A DNA stretch of 64,000 nucleotides from Sinorhizobium sp. 6-70 (GTDB taxonomy: Bacteria > Pseudomonadota > Alphaproteobacteria > Rhizobiales > Rhizobiaceae), in assembly GCF_030124375.1 (NCBI RefSeq), contig NZ_JASKLS010000006.1, positions 124,001 through 188,000 of the forward strand, written 5' to 3'. The translations under genes were made by a program, and so were the position numbers. How positions within the stretch are numbered: the stretch's first letter is position 1; every line of letters starts with the position of its first letter. The notes below the pieces were generated by a model. The model was not told where the DNA came from. It did not search any database and saw only the letters and a list, made by a program, of their open reading frames with translations. This document shows positions 51,750 through 60,566 of the stretch, piece by piece.

Positions 51750-51812
51750 CACGATATTACACGAATTTTCACGATATTTATGTACTTCGACCATAATTCG
51801 TGCAAGATCGTG
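51750..51812. promoter_or_regulatory. DeoR-type operator: facing 10-bp-phased repeats
   Basis: CACGA occurs three times at exactly 10-bp spacing (51750, 51760, 51770), and TCGTG (the reverse complement) twice at 10 bp (51798, 51808) with a weaker TCGAC at 51787. The whole is a large dyad centred near 51781, in the middle of the divergent promoter region. This matches multi-half-site operators of DeoR-like regulators. Confidence 0.75.
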
Positions 51813-51831
51813 AATAGTCAAGGAGGAATCG

Positions 51832-52581
51832 ATGCTGACGACACAGAGACGGGCGATGATCTCGGCAAGGCTTGCGCGCGAGGGGCAAATCGTCGCCAAG
51901 GCGCTTGCGGACGAACTAGGGCTTTCGGAGGACACCATCCGCCGTGATCTCAGGGAAATGGCGACCGAGGGCCTGTTAAAGCGCGTTCATGGGGGAGCCC
52001 TGCCTCTGATGCCGCCGCTCCCGGATTTCGCCGCCCGCCAGGCGATCGACAGCGACGTCAAGCGCCGGCTCGGACGACGAGCAGCGCACCTCGTCAAGCC
52101 CGGACAAACGGTCTTTCTCGATGGTGGCACGACCAATGCCGAAATCGCTCGTGCCTTGCCGCCCGACTTGCGGGCCACCATCGTCACGCACAGCCCGACC
52201 ATCGCCGTCGAATTTGAAAAACACGACGCCGAGGTGATCCTGATCGGCGGCAGGCTCTACAAACACTCCATGGTGGCAACCGGTGCGGCGGCTGTCGCCG
52301 CGATCGAACATATCCGCGTGGACACCTTCTTCCTCGGCGTCACCGCCATTCATCCGGCGCAGGGGCTTTCGACCGGAGACTACGAGGAGGCGGCGATCAA
52401 GCGGGCGATCGCCGGCCAAGCGGCGGACATCTACGTACTTGCGACGCCGGAGAAACTCGGCGCAGCCTCCCCTCACCGCATCATGAGCGTCAACGAGGTT
52501 ACCGGCCTCGTCGTGCCCCCGGACATGTCGGACGAGGCCCTGTCGCCCTATCGCGGCAGCACAGCTTTGATCGTTGCCTAG
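51832..52581 (+). CDS. DeoR family transcriptional regulator
   Basis: This 249-residue DeoR repressor has an N-terminal HTH (LTTQRRAMISARLAREGQIVAKALADELGLSEDTIRRDLREMATEGLLKRVHGGA) and a C-terminal sugar-phosphate-binding domain (LVKPGQTVFLDGGTTNAEIARALPP). Such proteins sense phosphosugars. GGAGG precedes the ATG. It is divergent from the DUF4406 gene, with a phased-repeat operator between. It ends close to the convergent asparaginase gene (52578), overlapping it by four bases. Confidence 0.92.
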   Translation: MLTTQRRAMISARLAREGQIVAKALADELGLSEDTIRRDLREMATEGLLKRVHGGALPLMPPLPDFAARQAIDSDVKRRLGRRAAHLVKPGQTVFLDGGTTNAEIARALPPDLRATIVTHSPTIAVEFEKHDAEVILIGGRLYKHSMVATGAAAVAAIEHIRVDTFFLGVTAIHPAQGLSTGDYEEAAIKRAIAGQAADIYVLATPEKLGAASPHRIMSVNEVTGLVVPPDMSDEALSPYRGSTALIVA

Positions 52582-53585
52582 GCGGAAAACGCCTCCGTCA
52601 CGCGCACATCGCCCACATGGATGCCGTTCCAGTTGCGCATCGAATGGTTGGCCTGCGCCATCAGCGCCGTGCGGATCTCAGGCTCATCGGCGAAGAACCG
52701 GGCAAGCGTCGCGGTCACCATCGCCTCGGCGGCGCGGGTCGTGCCGTCCTCGCATTTAAGCGCAATGGCGATTCCCTTCTCGGGGATCGCCGCGCAGAAG
52801 ACGCCTTCGGCGCCGGTCTTGGCGAAGATGCGGCCCGGCGCGGTCTTCATCATCCGCGTGCAGGCCCGCTTGGTGCCCGCGACGTAGAAGGGCTCGGCCA
52901 TGCAGGCCTCGATCAGCCGCTTGGAGGCGCGCGCCCGCTCGGCCGCAAGCCCTGTCCCGGTTGCCATTTTGGCGAAGCCATGGGCAAGCCCCTTCAAGGG
53001 CACGGCATAGGTCGGGATCGAGCAGCCGTCGACCCCGCAATTGTCGTGCGCAAGGATGGCGCCCGTCAGGCTTTCCATGACGCCGCGGATTTCCTGCTGG
53101 ATTGGATGGTCGTAGCCGACATAGCCGCGAACCTCCGTGCCCGAATGACAGCAGGCGCAGACGAAGCCCGCATGCTTGCCGGAACAATTGTTGTGCAAGG
53201 CGCTCGGCGCCTCGATCGAACGCGCCTGGCCGATCAAAGTCTTCTGGTCGGAGGACCAGTGCGCACCGCATTCGAGCGCTTCGACATCACGGCCAGCCGC
53301 CGCCAGCATTTCGGCCGCAAGCGCAACATGCTCTGGTTCGCCGGAATGCGAGGCACAGGCGAGCGCCAGCGCCTTGGCGCCGAACCCGTAGGCATCCGCC
53401 GCCCCGCTTTCAACCAGTGGCAGCGCCTGCATGGCCTTGCAGGCCGAACGCGGGAAAATGGCAGCATCCGTATCGCCCAATGAAAACACGGCGTTGCCGT
53501 CGCCGTCGACAGCGATGACCGTGCCGCGATGGCGGCTTTCGACAAGATTTCCGCGGGTTACTTCGACCAGGACGGGATTAGACAT
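52578..53585 (-). CDS. L-asparaginase II family (rhizobial type)
   Basis: This 335-residue enzyme belongs to the Asparaginase_II family known from Rhizobium etli and is unrelated to the E. coli type. It hydrolyses asparagine to aspartate and ammonia. SxxK-type catalytic pair RSACK (Ser47, Lys50) and the Cys/Lys-containing HNNCSGKHAGFVCACCHSG and NCGVDGCSIPTYAVPL segments are conserved; the Cys and Lys side chains are thought to bind zinc and the substrate. The ATG 53585 follows AAGC/GGGCAAGC. It is divergent from the DUF3750 gene. Confidence 0.9.
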   Translation of the reverse strand: MSNPVLVEVTRGNLVESRHRGTVIAVDGDGNAVFSLGDTDAAIFPRSACKAMQALPLVESGAADAYGFGAKALALACASHSGEPEHVALAAEMLAAAGRDVEALECGAHWSSDQKTLIGQARSIEAPSALHNNCSGKHAGFVCACCHSGTEVRGYVGYDHPIQQEIRGVMESLTGAILAHDNCGVDGCSIPTYAVPLKGLAHGFAKMATGTGLAAERARASKRLIEACMAEPFYVAGTKRACTRMMKTAPGRIFAKTGAEGVFCAAIPEKGIAIALKCEDGTTRAAEAMVTATLARFFADEPEIRTALMAQANHSMRNWNGIHVGDVRVTEAFSA

Positions 53586-53656
53586 GCTTGCCCTCAAATT
53601 TCCTCTTTCGCCTCTGCATTTATCAGGAATCCGACCGCTGGGAACCGGGGTGTGCG

Positions 53657-54394
53657 ATGAAATTCATCCGCAGGCTGTTTGTCGCCTTTATGCTCATCTA
53701 CCTGCTTCCGGCGCTTGCCTCGGCCGGCTGGTGGTACATGAAGGAGAGGCCGCAGAGCTGGCGGGACGCGGACTGGTCGTCCGCCGCCCTTCTCCCCAAA
53801 GCGGCCGAAAGTCCCGAGGCGGCAGTCTATATCCTCTCGGCAACGACCGGCGGCATGAAGGGGGCTGTCGCCAGCCACGCGTGGATCGTCACCAAGGACG
53901 GAGGAGCGCTGGCCTACACCCGATATGAAAAGGTCGGCTGGGGTAAACCCATCCGCAAGAACGCCTACCAGGCCGATGGTCGCTGGTATTCGAACGAACC
54001 GCGCATCGTCGTGATGATCAAGGGAGAGGAGGCGCAGCGCCTGATCCCGAGGGTCGAGAGAGCGATTGCCGATTACCCCTATTCCTCGCCCGGCGCTTAC
54101 CGGCTCTGGCCGGGACCGAATTCGAACACCTTCGTCGCGCACGTGCTTCGCTCGGTGCCCGAGCTTGACGCCGTGCTGCCGCCGAACGCCGTCGGCCGCG
54201 ACTACCTGCCTGAGGGTAGGCTTTTCCAGATCGACGCCGATGGCCGCGACCTGCACGCAACGCTCTACGGACTGGCCGGAATCTCGGCCGGCTGGCGAAG
54301 CGGCCTGGAACTGCATTTCATGGGATTGGTGGCCGGGTTCGACATTTCACGGCCCGGCATCAAGATACCCGCGCTCGGCCGTTTCGGGATCTGA
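53657..54394 (+). CDS. DUF3750 family protein
   Basis: This 245-residue protein starts with a membrane anchor (MKFIRRLFVAFMLIYLLPALASAGWWYM) and has VYILSATTGGMKGAVASHAWIVTKDGG with AYTRYEKVGWGKPI and WPGPNSNTFVAHVLRSVPELDAVLPPNAVGRDYLP, the signature of DUF3750. The His and Asn-Ser-Asn-Thr-Phe motifs suggest a papain/NlpC-like catalytic core, but no activity is established. It is divergent from the asparaginase gene. Start ATG 53657. Confidence 0.85.
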   Translation: MKFIRRLFVAFMLIYLLPALASAGWWYMKERPQSWRDADWSSAALLPKAAESPEAAVYILSATTGGMKGAVASHAWIVTKDGGALAYTRYEKVGWGKPIRKNAYQADGRWYSNEPRIVVMIKGEEAQRLIPRVERAIADYPYSSPGAYRLWPGPNSNTFVAHVLRSVPELDAVLPPNAVGRDYLPEGRLFQIDADGRDLHATLYGLAGISAGWRSGLELHFMGLVAGFDISRPGIKIPALGRFGI

Positions 54395-54428
54395 TTCCGG
54401 GTTCCAGCGCCTCGTGAGGACATACCGC

Positions 54429-54457
54429 AAAAAGGAAAAGGGCCGCGTCAGCGACCC
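54429..54457 (-). terminator. Minus-strand terminator
   Basis: GGGCCGC (54440-54446) and GCGACCC (54451-54457) form a 7-bp stem with one G-T pair around GTCA. Read on the minus strand it is followed by TTTTCCTTTTTG. It ends a transcript that comes from at least 54590, or from the quinone reductase gene. Confidence 0.7.
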
Positions 54458-54516
54458 TTCCATGAGCATTTGGCCTGTGACGGCCCGGGCTTTTCCAGCC
54501 CAAGGAAGGTTAGGTA

Positions 54517-54588
54517 TCAAGCCGAGGGCTGCCTCGACTCCTTCACCTCTCCCATGCCTGTCACGAGGACCGAAATCTCACTAGACAT
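54517..54588 (-). CDS. Possible 23-residue small protein
   Basis: This tiny ORF begins MSSEISVLVTGMGEVKESRQ and ends PSA. It has GGAAGGTGATCC before the ATG, a good Shine-Dalgarno at standard spacing, and a terminator 60 nt after the stop. Nothing else argues for it, and no family is known to me. Treat as tentative. Confidence 0.35.
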   Translation of the reverse strand: MSSEISVLVTGMGEVKESRQPSA

Positions 54589-54681
54589 TGGATCACCTTC
54601 CTTTCTGTTCGTTGACGTTGCATCAAACGTAGGTCATTCCCGCCCGAATGCAATACCGACCATCGTCGAAGGCACGCACTC

Positions 54682-55689
54682 TTAGGACCCGCCCACCGTC
54701 ATCACGATCTTGCCGATGTGATCGCCTTCTTCCATCAGACGATGGCCATCGGCGACCCTTTCTAAGGGTAGAACCTGATGGATGACCGGCGCCACAGCGC
54801 CTCGCTCCAGCAATGGCCAGACCTTTGCCGCGAGCCCGTCGCGGATCGCCTGTTTTTCCGCAGAAGTGCGTGGCCGAAGCGCGGACCCCATCACATGCAG
54901 ACGTTTCGTCAGGATCGGCCCGATATTGGCGCTTTCCACGCGCGCCCCGCCCAGGAAGGCGATGATCGACAGACGGCCGTCCTTGGCGAGCGAGCCGATA
55001 TTGCGGTCGAAGTAACGCCCGCCGACCATGTCGAGGATGACATCCACCCCTCGCCCGCCGGTCTCTTCAAGCGCAATCGCCTTGAAGTCTTCCTCGCGAT
55101 AGTTGATCGCCCGTTTCGCCCCGAGCGCCTCGCAGGCCTTGCACTTCTCCGCGCTGCCGGCGGTCGCCAGAACCTCGGCGCCAAAGGCTCTGGCGAGCTG
55201 GATCGCAGTGGTGCCGATACCGCTCGATCCGCCATGAACCAGGATCGTTTCACCCGCTTTGAGCCGGGCCATATCGAAGACATTGGCCCAGACCGTGAAG
55301 AAAGTTTCCGGCAGGGCCGCCGCCCTTGTCGCGTCATAGCCCTTTGGCCAGGCGAGCGCCTGCGTTGCCGGCACCGCGCAATATTCCGCATAGCCGCCGC
55401 CATTGGCGAGCGCGCAGACCTTGTCCCCGATCGAGAAGCCGGTCGCGCCCTCGCCCACGGCCACGACCTCGCCGGCCACTTCAAGGCCGAGGATCGGGCT
55501 CGCGCCGGGCGGCGGCGGATAGTCGCCCTTGCGTTGCAGCACGTCCGGGCGGTTGATGCCCGCGGCCTCGACACGGACCAAGATATCGTCGGGTTTGACC
55601 TCAGGTAGCGGCCCGCGTGCCAAAACCATGTTCTCGGGCCCACCCGGGCCCGGCAGGTCCACATAGGTCATTTCGGTCGGAAGGGTCAT
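54682..55689 (-). CDS. NAD(P)H quinone oxidoreductase (zeta-crystallin/PIG3-like MDR)
   Basis: This 335-residue MDR-family NADPH-dependent quinone reductase lacks zinc. The Rossmann site is [31 protein letters not shown], and [32 protein letters not shown] near the start is diagnostic of the PIG3/quinone reductase group. The C-terminal half ([46 protein letters not shown]) also fits. It reduces quinones by one electron or two. The start ATG is at 55689. The gene is monocistronic by position. Confidence 0.92.
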   Translation of the reverse strand: MTLPTEMTYVDLPGPGGPENMVLARGPLPEVKPDDILVRVEAAGINRPDVLQRKGDYPPPPGASPILGLEVAGEVVAVGEGATGFSIGDKVCALANGGGYAEYCAVPATQALAWPKGYDATRAAALPETFFTVWANVFDMARLKAGETILVHGGSSGIGTTAIQLARAFGAEVLATAGSAEKCKACEALGAKRAINYREEDFKAIALEETGGRGVDVILDMVGGRYFDRNIGSLAKDGRLSIIAFLGGARVESANIGPILTKRLHVMGSALRPRTSAEKQAIRDGLAAKVWPLLERGAVAPVIHQVLPLERVADGHRLMEEGDHIGKIVMTVGGS

Positions 55690-55770
55690 GGCGGCATCCT
55701 CGCAAGCGTCGTTGCGACTATACCTATCGCTTGCTCACGGTTCCAGAAAGTCGGTTCCTGACTGGGACGG

Positions 55771-57570
55771 TCAGTCGCTTTGGAGCAGCTCGAGCACGAG
55801 ACCGCTTTCGCTCGCCTTGGCGCGCGCCTTGATTTCGGCAATCCTCGTGCTGACCGTCTGGCTGTCCGAAAGAATGAAACCCTGCGGCAGCACGAGCACG
55901 GCGATCGAACAACGCATCAGCGGGAAGTTCTTGCTGGCGCCGTCGCGGCCGTATCCGCTGATCCGCCCTTCCGCCTGGTGCTCATCGGAATAGAGCTGCC
56001 GGACGTCCGAGCGGAAATCGTCGACAAGACGCATGAGAACGGCACGGATTTCCTCATCCGTCCAGCCGCTGACGCCGACGAAGAAGTCGTCGCCGCCGAC
56101 ATGTCCCAGAAACTTCTCCTCGCCGATGAAGTGGCGTCTGAGCAGGGCGGCAAACAGCGTGATCGCCAAATCGCCCTTCTGGAAGCCATAGGTGTCGTTG
56201 AACGGCTTGAAGTCGTCGAAGTCGCAATAGCAGAAGTAGCGCGTCTCATCGCCGTCGAGGATCGCATCCTGCACATAGTCTCGGATCGCGCGATTGCCCG
56301 GCAGACCCGTCAGCGGGTTCTGCTCCTGCGCGGTCTTCAACTGTTTCTCGTTGATGATCTTCAGCAGCGACGAAGCGGAAAGAATGCCGGCGTAGCGCAT
56401 GTTTTCCGTCAGGATCACACAGTCGCTGCCGTCCATGCCGGCGAAGATTTTCAGCATCTCGTCGGCGGGCGTATCGAGATCGGCAATCGGCGCCGGGCTG
56501 ACGAAATGCGAGATACGGCGCTGATAGATGCGGTTCTTCAGAAGATCACGGCCGAAAGGATGATAGATCATTTCCTTGACGTGATACTCGTGCAGGATGC
56601 CGCGCGGCTCGCCGTTGGCGTTCAACACGGGAAAGAAAGCCTGGCGCGGATTGAGCCGGAACAGATCGAAGACGGATTCGAGTTCATCGCTTTCCCGGAC
56701 CGCCGGAAGCTGTTCGATCTGTTTCCTGATCAGGATGCTATCGAGCGTCGCGGAGGAGCGCCGTGCCGCCCCGCTCGATTCAAGATGAGGGTAAGCCGGC
56801 TGCAGTTCGCCGAGATGCGTGGTGGGGCGGGCAATGAAATAGCCCTGAACCAGGTCGCATCCGAGATCGCGGCAGGCAAGGAACTCGGCTTCCGTCTCGA
56901 CACCCTCCGCGATCACCCGCGTTCCGAGCACATGAGCCATGTTGACCGTATGGCGGACGAGATGGCGCTTGCGCGGGTCCCGTTCGATGCCGCCAATGAA
57001 ATGCCGATCGATCTTGACGTAGTCGACCGGTTGGTCGCACAGCAATTTCAAGCCGTTGAAGCCCGCGCCGAAATCGTCGATCGCAAGCTTGAAACCAGCC
57101 AGCCGCAATTGCCGGACCAGCGCCGAGAAATCCGGCATCTTGCCACTGTCGAAGCGCTCCGAAAGCTCGAAGCAGAGCGAAGACGGGGCAATGTTGGCGC
57201 GCTTCAAGTGATTGACGAGGCGCTCGACGATATCGCCCTCGCCACCGACCAGACGCGAATCGAAATTCAGGAAAAGCGTGCGTGTCGCAAAATCCGGAAC
57301 CGTCGCGAAGGCGGCAACGGCGCGACTGTTGATAAGATGTTCGAGTGCCAGAAGCTGGCCCACCTCCTCCGCCTTGTCCAGCAATTCGAGCGGCGAGGCA
57401 AAGCCCAGACGCTGGAACCCGCGCATAAGCGATTCATAACCGAACACGGCGCCGGTCGTCGCCTCGACGATCGGCTGAAAGGCGTTCTCGATGACAAGCT
57501 TGGCAAGCGTGACAATCTGGTCGTCGCCGAAGCGGCGAAGCGAGAGGATTTCGGCGGGGGCGACGGACAT
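55771..57570 (-). CDS. EAL-CBS-GGDEF protein with altered signatures
   Basis: This 599-residue cyclic-di-GMP related protein has no membrane segment. Order is EAL (about 15-260), then a CBS-like pair (about 285-425), then GGDEF (about 430-590). EAL reads ESL (GYESLMRG), but the Asn (FLNFDS), Glu (CFELSER), Asp pair (AIDDFGAGF), Lys (VKIDRHF) and Glu (EGVETEAEF) are kept, so phosphodiesterase activity is possible. GGDEF reads GGDDF (HVGGDDFFVG), so cyclase activity is doubtful. The domain order matches known bacterial regulators with EAL first and CBS in the middle. GGAG precedes the ATG at 57570. Confidence 0.9.
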   Translation of the reverse strand: MSVAPAEILSLRRFGDDQIVTLAKLVIENAFQPIVEATTGAVFGYESLMRGFQRLGFASPLELLDKAEEVGQLLALEHLINSRAVAAFATVPDFATRTLFLNFDSRLVGGEGDIVERLVNHLKRANIAPSSLCFELSERFDSGKMPDFSALVRQLRLAGFKLAIDDFGAGFNGLKLLCDQPVDYVKIDRHFIGGIERDPRKRHLVRHTVNMAHVLGTRVIAEGVETEAEFLACRDLGCDLVQGYFIARPTTHLGELQPAYPHLESSGAARRSSATLDSILIRKQIEQLPAVRESDELESVFDLFRLNPRQAFFPVLNANGEPRGILHEYHVKEMIYHPFGRDLLKNRIYQRRISHFVSPAPIADLDTPADEMLKIFAGMDGSDCVILTENMRYAGILSASSLLKIINEKQLKTAQEQNPLTGLPGNRAIRDYVQDAILDGDETRYFCYCDFDDFKPFNDTYGFQKGDLAITLFAALLRRHFIGEEKFLGHVGGDDFFVGVSGWTDEEIRAVLMRLVDDFRSDVRQLYSDEHQAEGRISGYGRDGASKNFPLMRCSIAVLVLPQGFILSDSQTVSTRIAEIKARAKASESGLVLELLQSD

Positions 57571-57737
57571 GCCGGGCTCCAGGGAACATACACAGACAAA
57601 GGCGGCGCCAGCATCAGGCGCAAGCGTCAACGAAACCTTTCGCGAATGTGAAAGTTTGATGAAGCTTGCGTCACAAGAACGGCCAATTCGGTCGCGCCCT
57701 CGCCTCAAACTTGCAGCGCATTGAACGTGATGGGATC

Positions 57738-58286
57738 CTAGCCCTTGGCGAGAACGCCGAAAGCGATCAGCGCAAGTCCCTGCATAACGAGGTCGATCGC
57801 CAGGAACAGCCCCAGAATCCACAGGCTGTTGACCGGCCATCCGGCAGCAATGATGAGGCCGGCAACCAAGGTGACGAGCCCACCGATGACGATCCAGCCC
57901 CAGCCCGCCAGCGGCCGGAGCTTGAAGCCGACCCAGATGCGGAAGCAGCCGGCCACGATCAGCGCCAACGCCATCAGGAAAGTCAGGACTGAGGAAGCAA
58001 GAAGCGGGTTGATGAAGGCAAAGAGGCCGGCCGCCGCATAACAGGCGCCGCTCAGCGCCCAATAAACGACGCTTTCCCAGGTCTTGACCTGAAACGCGTG
58101 GCCAAGGTTGAGCAGCCCACCGATGAGCATGATCAGGCCGACGTAATAGACCGAAGCGACCGTCGCTGCGAACAGATTGCCGAAAGCGATACCGCCGCAC
58201 ATGATCAGGACCACGCCGAGGGCGACGAACCATCCCCATTTTCCGGCAACGGCCTCTCTGCCGGCGGGATCGAACGTGTGGGCCAT
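57738..58286 (-). CDS. HdeD family acid-resistance membrane protein
   Basis: This 182-residue inner-membrane protein has six hydrophobic helices of the HdeD/DUF308 family. The start AVAGKWGWFVALGVVLIMCGGIAFGNLFAAT and the repeat-like second half (GWGWIVIGGLVTLVAGLIIAAGWP) are typical. HdeD supports acid resistance in enterics; the rhizobial role is not known. GGAGGTTGAA is directly before the ATG at 58286. It is divergent from betI. The gene is complete. Confidence 0.9.
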   Translation of the reverse strand: MAHTFDPAGREAVAGKWGWFVALGVVLIMCGGIAFGNLFAATVASVYYVGLIMLIGGLLNLGHAFQVKTWESVVYWALSGACYAAAGLFAFINPLLASSVLTFLMALALIVAGCFRIWVGFKLRPLAGWGWIVIGGLVTLVAGLIIAAGWPVNSLWILGLFLAIDLVMQGLALIAFGVLAKG

Positions 58287-58381
58287 TTCAACCTCCAGTC
58301 TTAGCGGCGAGCATGAGCGCCGCCTCGCGATTGAGCCGGATTTCTCAGCAAAAAGAAAGAGAAAAAGCGACAAAGTTTTTA

Positions 58382-58401
58382 TTGATTGATGAGTCAATCA
58401 A
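58382..58401. promoter_or_regulatory. BetI operator
   Basis: TTGATTG-atgagt-CAATCAA is a perfect 7-bp-arm inverted repeat, flanked by A/T-rich TTTTTA and AAAATAAA. It lies 32 nt before the betI start. It has the position and appearance of the BetI binding site that represses betICBA when choline is absent. Confidence 0.75.
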
Positions 58402-58433
58402 AAATAAACTGCAGGCATTCGAGGAGGTTTCGG

Positions 58434-59033
58434 ATGCCGAAAATCGGGATGGAGCCTGTGCGGCGAAAGGCACTGGTGGACGCGGCGCTGCGCGTGATCG
58501 GCGACCAGGGCACGCTCTCGGTCACCATGTCGGACATTGCCAGAACCGCCGGCGTCTCGCCGGCGCTCGCGCACCACTATTTCGGCAGCAAGGAGCAATT
58601 GTTGATCGCAACGATCCGCAGCCTTTTGGCACAGCTGCGCGACGATGCTGTCGCTGCGCTGCAGGCGGCGGCAACGCCGCGCGAAAAGCTGAGTGCGCTG
58701 ATCCGCGTGAGCTTCAGGGCCGAGCAGTTCGCGCCCGAGACCATCGCCGCCTGGCTCGCCTTCTATTCCGAGGCGCAGCGCTCGGAGGACGTTCGCCGTC
58801 TCCTCGTGATCTACGCGCGGCGTCTGCGCTCCAATCTTCTGGCGAGCCTCAAGTCGCTTTGTGCTGTCGATGACGCGGAACGCATCGCCGAGGGCGCGGC
58901 TGCGATGATCGACGGACTCTATATCCGCCAAAGTCTGCGCTCGGCTCCGATCAGCATCGAAGCTTCGATTGCGCTGACGGAGGACTACGTAACCACCCAT
59001 CTCGACCAGCTCTACGAAGGACGGGCATCGTGA
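58434..59033 (+). CDS. betI: BetI, choline-responsive TetR repressor
   Basis: This 199-residue TetR repressor controls the bet operon and is released by choline. The HTH is GTLSVTMSDIARTAGVSPALAHHYFGSKEQLLIATIR and the whole N-terminus (MEPVRRKALVDAALRVIGDQG) matches BetI. GAGGAGG precedes the ATG at 58434. The stop overlaps the GTG start of betC as GTGA, so the operon begins here. The operator is at 58382-58401. Confidence 0.95.
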   Translation: MPKIGMEPVRRKALVDAALRVIGDQGTLSVTMSDIARTAGVSPALAHHYFGSKEQLLIATIRSLLAQLRDDAVAALQAAATPREKLSALIRVSFRAEQFAPETIAAWLAFYSEAQRSEDVRRLLVIYARRLRSNLLASLKSLCAVDDAERIAEGAAAMIDGLYIRQSLRSAPISIEASIALTEDYVTTHLDQLYEGRAS

Positions 59034-60565
59034 CCGCCAGACCCAATATTCTGATCATCATGGTGGATCAGCTGAACGGAAAACTCTTTCCGGACGGCCC
59101 CGCCGACTTTCTGCATGCGCCGAACCTCAAGGCGCTGGCCAAACGCTCGGCCCGCTTCCGCAACAATTACACATCATCTCCGTTGTGTGCTCCCGCCCGC
59201 GCGTCCTTCATGGCCGGCCAATTGCCGAGCCGCACCCGCGTCTACGATAATGCCGCCGAATACCAGTCGTCGATCCCGACCTATGCCCACCATCTGCGTC
59301 GGGCCGGCTACTACACCGCGCTTTCCGGCAAGATGCATTTCGTCGGGCCGGATCAGTTGCATGGCTTCGAAGAGCGGCTGACGACGGACATCTATCCAGC
59401 CGATTTCGGCTGGACGCCGGACTACCGCAAGCCCGGCGAGCGCATCGACTGGTGGTACCACAATCTCGGCTCGGTCACTTGCGCCGGCGTAGCAGAGATC
59501 ACCAACCAGATGGAATATGACGACGAGGTGGCGTTCCTGGCGAACCAGAAGCTCTACCAGCTCTCACGCGAGAACGACGACGAAGGCCGCCGCCCCTGGT
59601 GCCTCACGGTTTCCTTCACCCACCCGCACGATCCCTATGTCGCACGACGCAAGTTCTGGGATCTCTACGAGAACTGCGAGCATCTGCTGCCGGAGGTCGG
59701 CGCACTCTCCTCCGATCGGCAGGACCCGCATTTGCGGCGCATCATGCTCTCCTGCGACTACGAAAACTTCGAGATTGCCGAGGAGAACATCCGCCGCTCG
59801 CGCCGAGCCTATTTCGCCAACATCTCCTATCTCGACGAGAAGGTCGGCGAACTGATTGACACGCTCACGCGGACGCGGATGCTCGACGACACGCTCATCC
59901 TGTTCTGCTCCGACCATGGCGACATGCTCGGGGAGCGCGGCCTGTGGTTCAAGATGAACTTCTTCGAAGGCTCGGCGCGCGTGCCGCTGATGATTGCCGG
60001 ACCGGGCGTCACACCCGGCCTGCATCTGGCGCCGACCTCGAACCTCGACGTGACGCCGACCCTTGCCGATCTCGCCGGCATTTCCATGGACGAGGTGAAG
60101 CCCTGGACCGACGGCATCAGCCTGCTGCCGATGGTGAACGGTGCGGAGCGCACCGAACCCGTGCTGATGGAATATGCAGCCGAGGCTTCGTATGCGCCGC
60201 TCGTCGCGATCCGCGAAGGCAAGTGGAAATATATTCACTGCACGCTTGATCCGGATCAGCTCTATGACCTCGATGCCGATCCGCTGGAACTCACCAATCT
60301 AGCGGAAAACCCGCGCGGGCCTGTCGATCAGGCGACGCTCAGGGCCTTCCGCGACATGCGTGCCGCCCATTGGGACATGGAGGCCTTCGACGCCGCCGTG
60401 CGCGAAAGCCAGGCGCGGCGCTGGGTGGTCTACGAGGCGCTCCGCAACGGCGCCTATTACCCTTGGGACCACCAGCCGCTGCAGAAGGCATCCGAACGCT
60501 ACATGCGCAACCACATGAACCTCGACAACCTCGAAGAATCCAAACGTTATCCGCGGGGAGAATGA
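59030..60565 (+). CDS. betC: Choline sulfatase
   Basis: BetC hydrolyses choline-O-sulfate to choline and sulfate, a S. meliloti feature that feeds glycine-betaine synthesis and sulfur supply. The 511-residue alkaline phosphatase-fold sulfatase has the formylglycine signature CAPAR with Cys53 in [19 protein letters not shown], the metal-binding N-terminus [11 protein letters not shown] and [18 protein letters not shown] start overlaps the betI stop. It ends one base before betB. Confidence 0.97.
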   Translation: MTARPNILIIMVDQLNGKLFPDGPADFLHAPNLKALAKRSARFRNNYTSSPLCAPARASFMAGQLPSRTRVYDNAAEYQSSIPTYAHHLRRAGYYTALSGKMHFVGPDQLHGFEERLTTDIYPADFGWTPDYRKPGERIDWWYHNLGSVTCAGVAEITNQMEYDDEVAFLANQKLYQLSRENDDEGRRPWCLTVSFTHPHDPYVARRKFWDLYENCEHLLPEVGALSSDRQDPHLRRIMLSCDYENFEIAEENIRRSRRAYFANISYLDEKVGELIDTLTRTRMLDDTLILFCSDHGDMLGERGLWFKMNFFEGSARVPLMIAGPGVTPGLHLAPTSNLDVTPTLADLAGISMDEVKPWTDGISLLPMVNGAERTEPVLMEYAAEASYAPLVAIREGKWKYIHCTLDPDQLYDLDADPLELTNLAENPRGPVDQATLRAFRDMRAAHWDMEAFDAAVRESQARRWVVYEALRNGAYYPWDHQPLQKASERYMRNHMNLDNLEESKRYPRGE

Positions 60566-60566
60566 C

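Larger units (their letters stand above)
54395..54681. other. Intergenic with a minus-strand terminator and a tiny ORF
   Basis: The gap lies between the plus-strand DUF3750 gene and the end of the minus-strand quinone reductase. It holds a minus-strand terminator at 54429-54457 and a 23-codon ORF with a strong ribosome-binding site. It could be a small gene, or the 3' part of the reductase mRNA with a released small RNA. Confidence 0.5.

Noticed and set aside
55771..58239. An 822-codon minus-strand start for the EAL-CBS-GGDEF protein
   Set aside because: The first 220 or so codons overlap the HdeD gene in another frame and read as noise. The ATG at 57570 with GGAG upstream is the real start.
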